DNA of 64,000 bases from an uncultured Cohaesibacter sp. (GTDB lineage Bacteria; Pseudomonadota; Alphaproteobacteria; Rhizobiales; Cohaesibacteraceae), in contig NZ_OY781114.1 in NCBI RefSeq assembly GCF_963676485.1, forward strand, positions 1,364,001 through 1,428,000, in the 5' to 3' direction. A program made the position numbers and the translations under genes. The notes under the pieces are model-generated. The model did no database searches and was not told the DNA's origin. It saw only the letters and a program-made list of their open reading frames with translations. Of this stretch, positions 61,896-64,000 are shown piece after piece. Position 1 is the first letter of the stretch. Every line of letters starts with the position of its first letter.

Positions 61896-62825
61896 ATGAC
61901 TGACAGTCTCATGGCAGGCCCGGAGACTTCTATGCCTACGCGCCGCCGGCGACGCAGACATTCCCAGTGGAACGGATTGCTGTTCGTTCTGCCTGCTCTT
62001 CTTCTCGTTACCATCTTTTTCATCGTGCCATTGGGCATGGCAGCCTGGATGTCGCTGCATAAATGGCCGCTGATGGGCGTCCCCCGCTGGGTCGGGTTCG
62101 ACAATTACGAGCGCCTTCTGACCGACAAGAGCTTCTGGTCGTCCCTTTGGTTCACGATTGAATATACTGTCGTCATCACCATCGGCCTTTTGGGCGTTGC
62201 CATGGCCCTTGCCCTGATTGTTCAGGGACAGGGCAAAGCGATTTCTGCCTATAGAACGATCTATTTCCTGCCAGTGGTCACCGGCTTTGCCTCTGCCGCC
62301 CTGCTGTGGGTGTGGCTGTCAAACGTGGACACGGGCCTGTTCTCACCACTGGCGCAGGATATCGGGCTCACCGAAGGGCGCGTGAATATCCTTGCCAGTT
62401 TCACGCCTGCCTTCTGGTCGGTCATTGCCATGGTCATCTGGAAGATGGCCGGTTTCTACATGGTGATCCTGATGAGCGGCCTGCAGTCCATTCCAACCGA
62501 CTATATCGAGGCGGCGCGGATCGATGGTGCCAAATGGAGCCAGCGCTTCCGCTTCATCATCATGCCGCTCATCCGCAAGCCCTTTGCGCTGGCCCTCATC
62601 CTGTGTATTTCGGGCTCGATGCTGGCCTTTGACCAATTCTACATCATCCTCAGCGGTGGCCCGCGCAACCAGACAGTGACCGCCGTTTACAAGATCTTCA
62701 ACGAAAGCTTCATCTCGTTCCGTTTGGGGTATGGCGCTGCGCTCTCCATGGTGCTGCTGCTCATCCTTCTGGTGCTGAGTGTCATTCAGCTTGCATTCCT
62801 GAGCGACAGGGGGCCGAAAAAATGA
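61896..62825 (+). CDS. Sugar ABC transporter permease (MalF/UgpA-like)
   Basis: This 309-aa protein has a basic N-terminus (TRRRRRRHSQ) and six membrane helices starting LLFVLPALLLVTIFFIVPL. The EAA loop is SIPTDYIEAARIDGAKWSQR. Stop and next start overlap as ATGA, so the two permeases are made together. Confidence 0.9.
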   Translation: MTDSLMAGPETSMPTRRRRRRHSQWNGLLFVLPALLLVTIFFIVPLGMAAWMSLHKWPLMGVPRWVGFDNYERLLTDKSFWSSLWFTIEYTVVITIGLLGVAMALALIVQGQGKAISAYRTIYFLPVVTGFASAALLWVWLSNVDTGLFSPLAQDIGLTEGRVNILASFTPAFWSVIAMVIWKMAGFYMVILMSGLQSIPTDYIEAARIDGAKWSQRFRFIIMPLIRKPFALALILCISGSMLAFDQFYIILSGGPRNQTVTAVYKIFNESFISFRLGYGAALSMVLLLILLVLSVIQLAFLSDRGPKK

Positions 62826-63721
62826 ATGCCGTGACTTTTTCCGATCAAGCCATAAGCTCTTCGGCTGCCCCCACCCAACGCAAGGGGCGCTTGCGCTATC
62901 ACAAGCTGCTCTTTCATGTCACCTCGGTGCTGGTTGCCCTGCTGTTTCTGGCGCCGCTGGTGTGGGTGGTGCTCTCAAGTTTCCGCACCCCGGTAGAATC
63001 CACCCAGCCCCCAATTCCGCCTTGGCCGATGGAAGGCTTCAGCATCTCGAGCTATGAGCGGCTGGAAAATTTCGGCCAGTCTGTGCTGCATTATTCGGGC
63101 AACTCCCTGTTTGTCGCCGTGGGCACATCAATGCTGACCATCGTGGTCTCTCTTTTGGCGGGCTATGGCTTCTCACGCTATCGCTTCCCGCTCAAGGGCT
63201 TTGCCTTCGTGCTCATCCTGTCCACCATGATGATCCCGTTCCAATCGATCCTGACTCCGCTATTCCTGCTGCTTGCCAAGATGGGATTGCAGAATACGCT
63301 GATCGGTCTGGTCTTCATCTATACAACCCTGCAATTGCCCTTTTCGGTTTTCATGATGCGCAACGCCTTTGACTCTGTGCCCAAGGAAATCGAGGAAGCC
63401 GCCCGCATGGATGGCGTCAAGGGCTGGCGCATGCTGGTGCAGGTGATGGGACCACTGGTTTTGCCCGGTGTTGTGACTGTGGGGCTGTTTGCCTTCCTCA
63501 ATGCATGGAACGAATTTCTCGCAGCCCTCGTGCTGCTCACCGATCAAAGCAAGTTTACCTTGCCGGTCCTGATGACCGCCGTCCAGCACGGACGCTATGG
63601 ATCGGTGGACTGGGGCGCCGTGCAGGCTGGCGTCACGCTGATGATGATTCCCTGCATGATCCTCTTCCTTATTCTTCAACGCTCCTACATCCGAGGCCTC
63701 ACGGCCGGTGCTGTGAAATAG
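62822..63721 (+). CDS. Sugar ABC transporter permease (MalG/UgpE-like)
   Basis: This 299-aa partner permease has six helices and the EAA loop SVPKEIEEAARMDGVKGWRM. The stretches GYGFSRYRFPLKG and LNAWNEFLAALVLL are typical of CUT1 MalG-like subunits. It is followed after 27 nt by the glycosidase-like gene. Confidence 0.9.
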   Translation: MNAVTFSDQAISSSAAPTQRKGRLRYHKLLFHVTSVLVALLFLAPLVWVVLSSFRTPVESTQPPIPPWPMEGFSISSYERLENFGQSVLHYSGNSLFVAVGTSMLTIVVSLLAGYGFSRYRFPLKGFAFVLILSTMMIPFQSILTPLFLLLAKMGLQNTLIGLVFIYTTLQLPFSVFMMRNAFDSVPKEIEEAARMDGVKGWRMLVQVMGPLVLPGVVTVGLFAFLNAWNEFLAALVLLTDQSKFTLPVLMTAVQHGRYGSVDWGAVQAGVTLMMIPCMILFLILQRSYIRGLTAGAVK

Positions 63722-63748
63722 GCAGCCCTTCCGCGAAAGGACACATCA

Positions 63749-64000
63749 ATGAACTCTATTCCTTCTTCCAAAGCTGGTGAGGCCATGCAGCCAAAGGCAA
63801 AATTCAGGCCGCTTGCCGTCAACCAGATTGAGGTCAGTGGCTTCTTCGGCCCCAAGCTGGATGTGATTGCCACCACAACGGCGAAGATCCTGTTTGATCG
63901 CTGCATCGAGGCGCGGATGCTGGAACAGGTCGATCCGGACCTGCCCAATCCGGGGATTGTCATCCCTTTTCAGCATAACAACACAGTTACGACGCAAATG
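63749..64000 (+). CDS. Probable GH127-family glycosidase, N-terminal part (cut by right edge)
   Basis: The first 84 codons are visible. The opening FRPLAVNQIEVSGFFGPKLD, followed by RCIEARMLEQ and NTVTTQM at the edge, resembles the N-terminus of DUF1680/GH127 beta-L-arabinofuranosidases (typical pattern: gGFWg-kl, then c-e-gr, then TPQMFWDSD). No signal peptide is seen, so it would act in the cytoplasm on the imported oligosaccharide. Only the N-terminus is available, so the family call is tentative. Confidence 0.5.
   Translation, partial: MNSIPSSKAGEAMQPKAKFRPLAVNQIEVSGFFGPKLDVIATTTAKILFDRCIEARMLEQVDPDLPNPGIVIPFQHNNTVTTQM

Noticed and set aside
1-64000. Mobile element, prophage, CRISPR array or integron
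   Set aside because: No transposase, integrase, phage gene, terminal inverted repeat or spaced-repeat array was seen.

Overview
The window reads as ordinary chromosome of an alphaproteobacterium, most likely a marine or soil member of the Hyphomicrobiales (Rhizobiales). Supporting signs are a BA14K-family protein, an FzlA-like division protein beside queG and uppP, a DctB/DctD pair, many TRAP and ABC solute transporters, malonyl-CoA decarboxylase, and a mid-50s GC content judged by eye. A glycyl radical enzyme together with acetate kinase suggests a facultative anaerobe. A Cohaesibacter-like lineage would fit, but the sequence alone does not prove it. I see no insertion sequence, phage gene, CRISPR array or rRNA.

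Layout, left to right. 1-3.3 kb: an MFS exporter (cut by the left edge) behind a DeoR regulator, a YciI-like protein and a Gfo/Idh/MocA oxidoreductase. 3.5-10.6 kb: a C4-dicarboxylate module with the sensor kinase DctB, the sigma54 activator DctD, a clear -24/-12 promoter and the TRAP transporter dctPQM. 10.8-22.1 kb: tRNA-Arg(ACG) and housekeeping genes (queG, fzlA-like, uppP, two rRNA/tRNA methyltransferases, a DsbA-family protein) with two chemoreceptors. 22.5-28.9 kb: malonyl-CoA decarboxylase, a nucleotide-sugar epimerase, ackA with a MaoC-Pta fusion, and a BA14K protein.

29.3-40 kb is the most unusual block. A sugar kinase, a DapA-family lyase/aldolase, a D-2-hydroxyacid dehydrogenase and a second TRAP transporter run in one direction. 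Two regulators (GntR-FCD and XRE-cupin) follow, then a glycyl radical enzyme (GRE) with its activase. The GRE has the radical glycine and a catalytic cysteine, but it carries Val where the eliminase GREs have the Glu of their GC-x-E motif. The set looks like an anaerobic catabolic pathway for an imported organic acid whose identity I cannot assign.

40-47 kb: a very AT-rich 0.6-kb tract leads into a proVWX-type betaine transporter, then an Lrp regulator divergent from an AceE/MdeB-like 2-oxoacid dehydrogenase E1. 47-56.4 kb: a nucleoside/nucleobase ABC transporter (BMP type) bracketed by two adenine-deaminase-family proteins. One looks canonical and one has lost conserved active-site residues; an AraC regulator is divergent. 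56.4-58.9 kb: an arsenic-type module (thioredoxin-like protein, permease, ArsR, divergent ArsC). 59.3-64 kb: a LacI-controlled sugar ABC transporter with near-identical operators before lacI and before the binding-protein gene, running into a probable GH127 glycosidase cut by the right edge.
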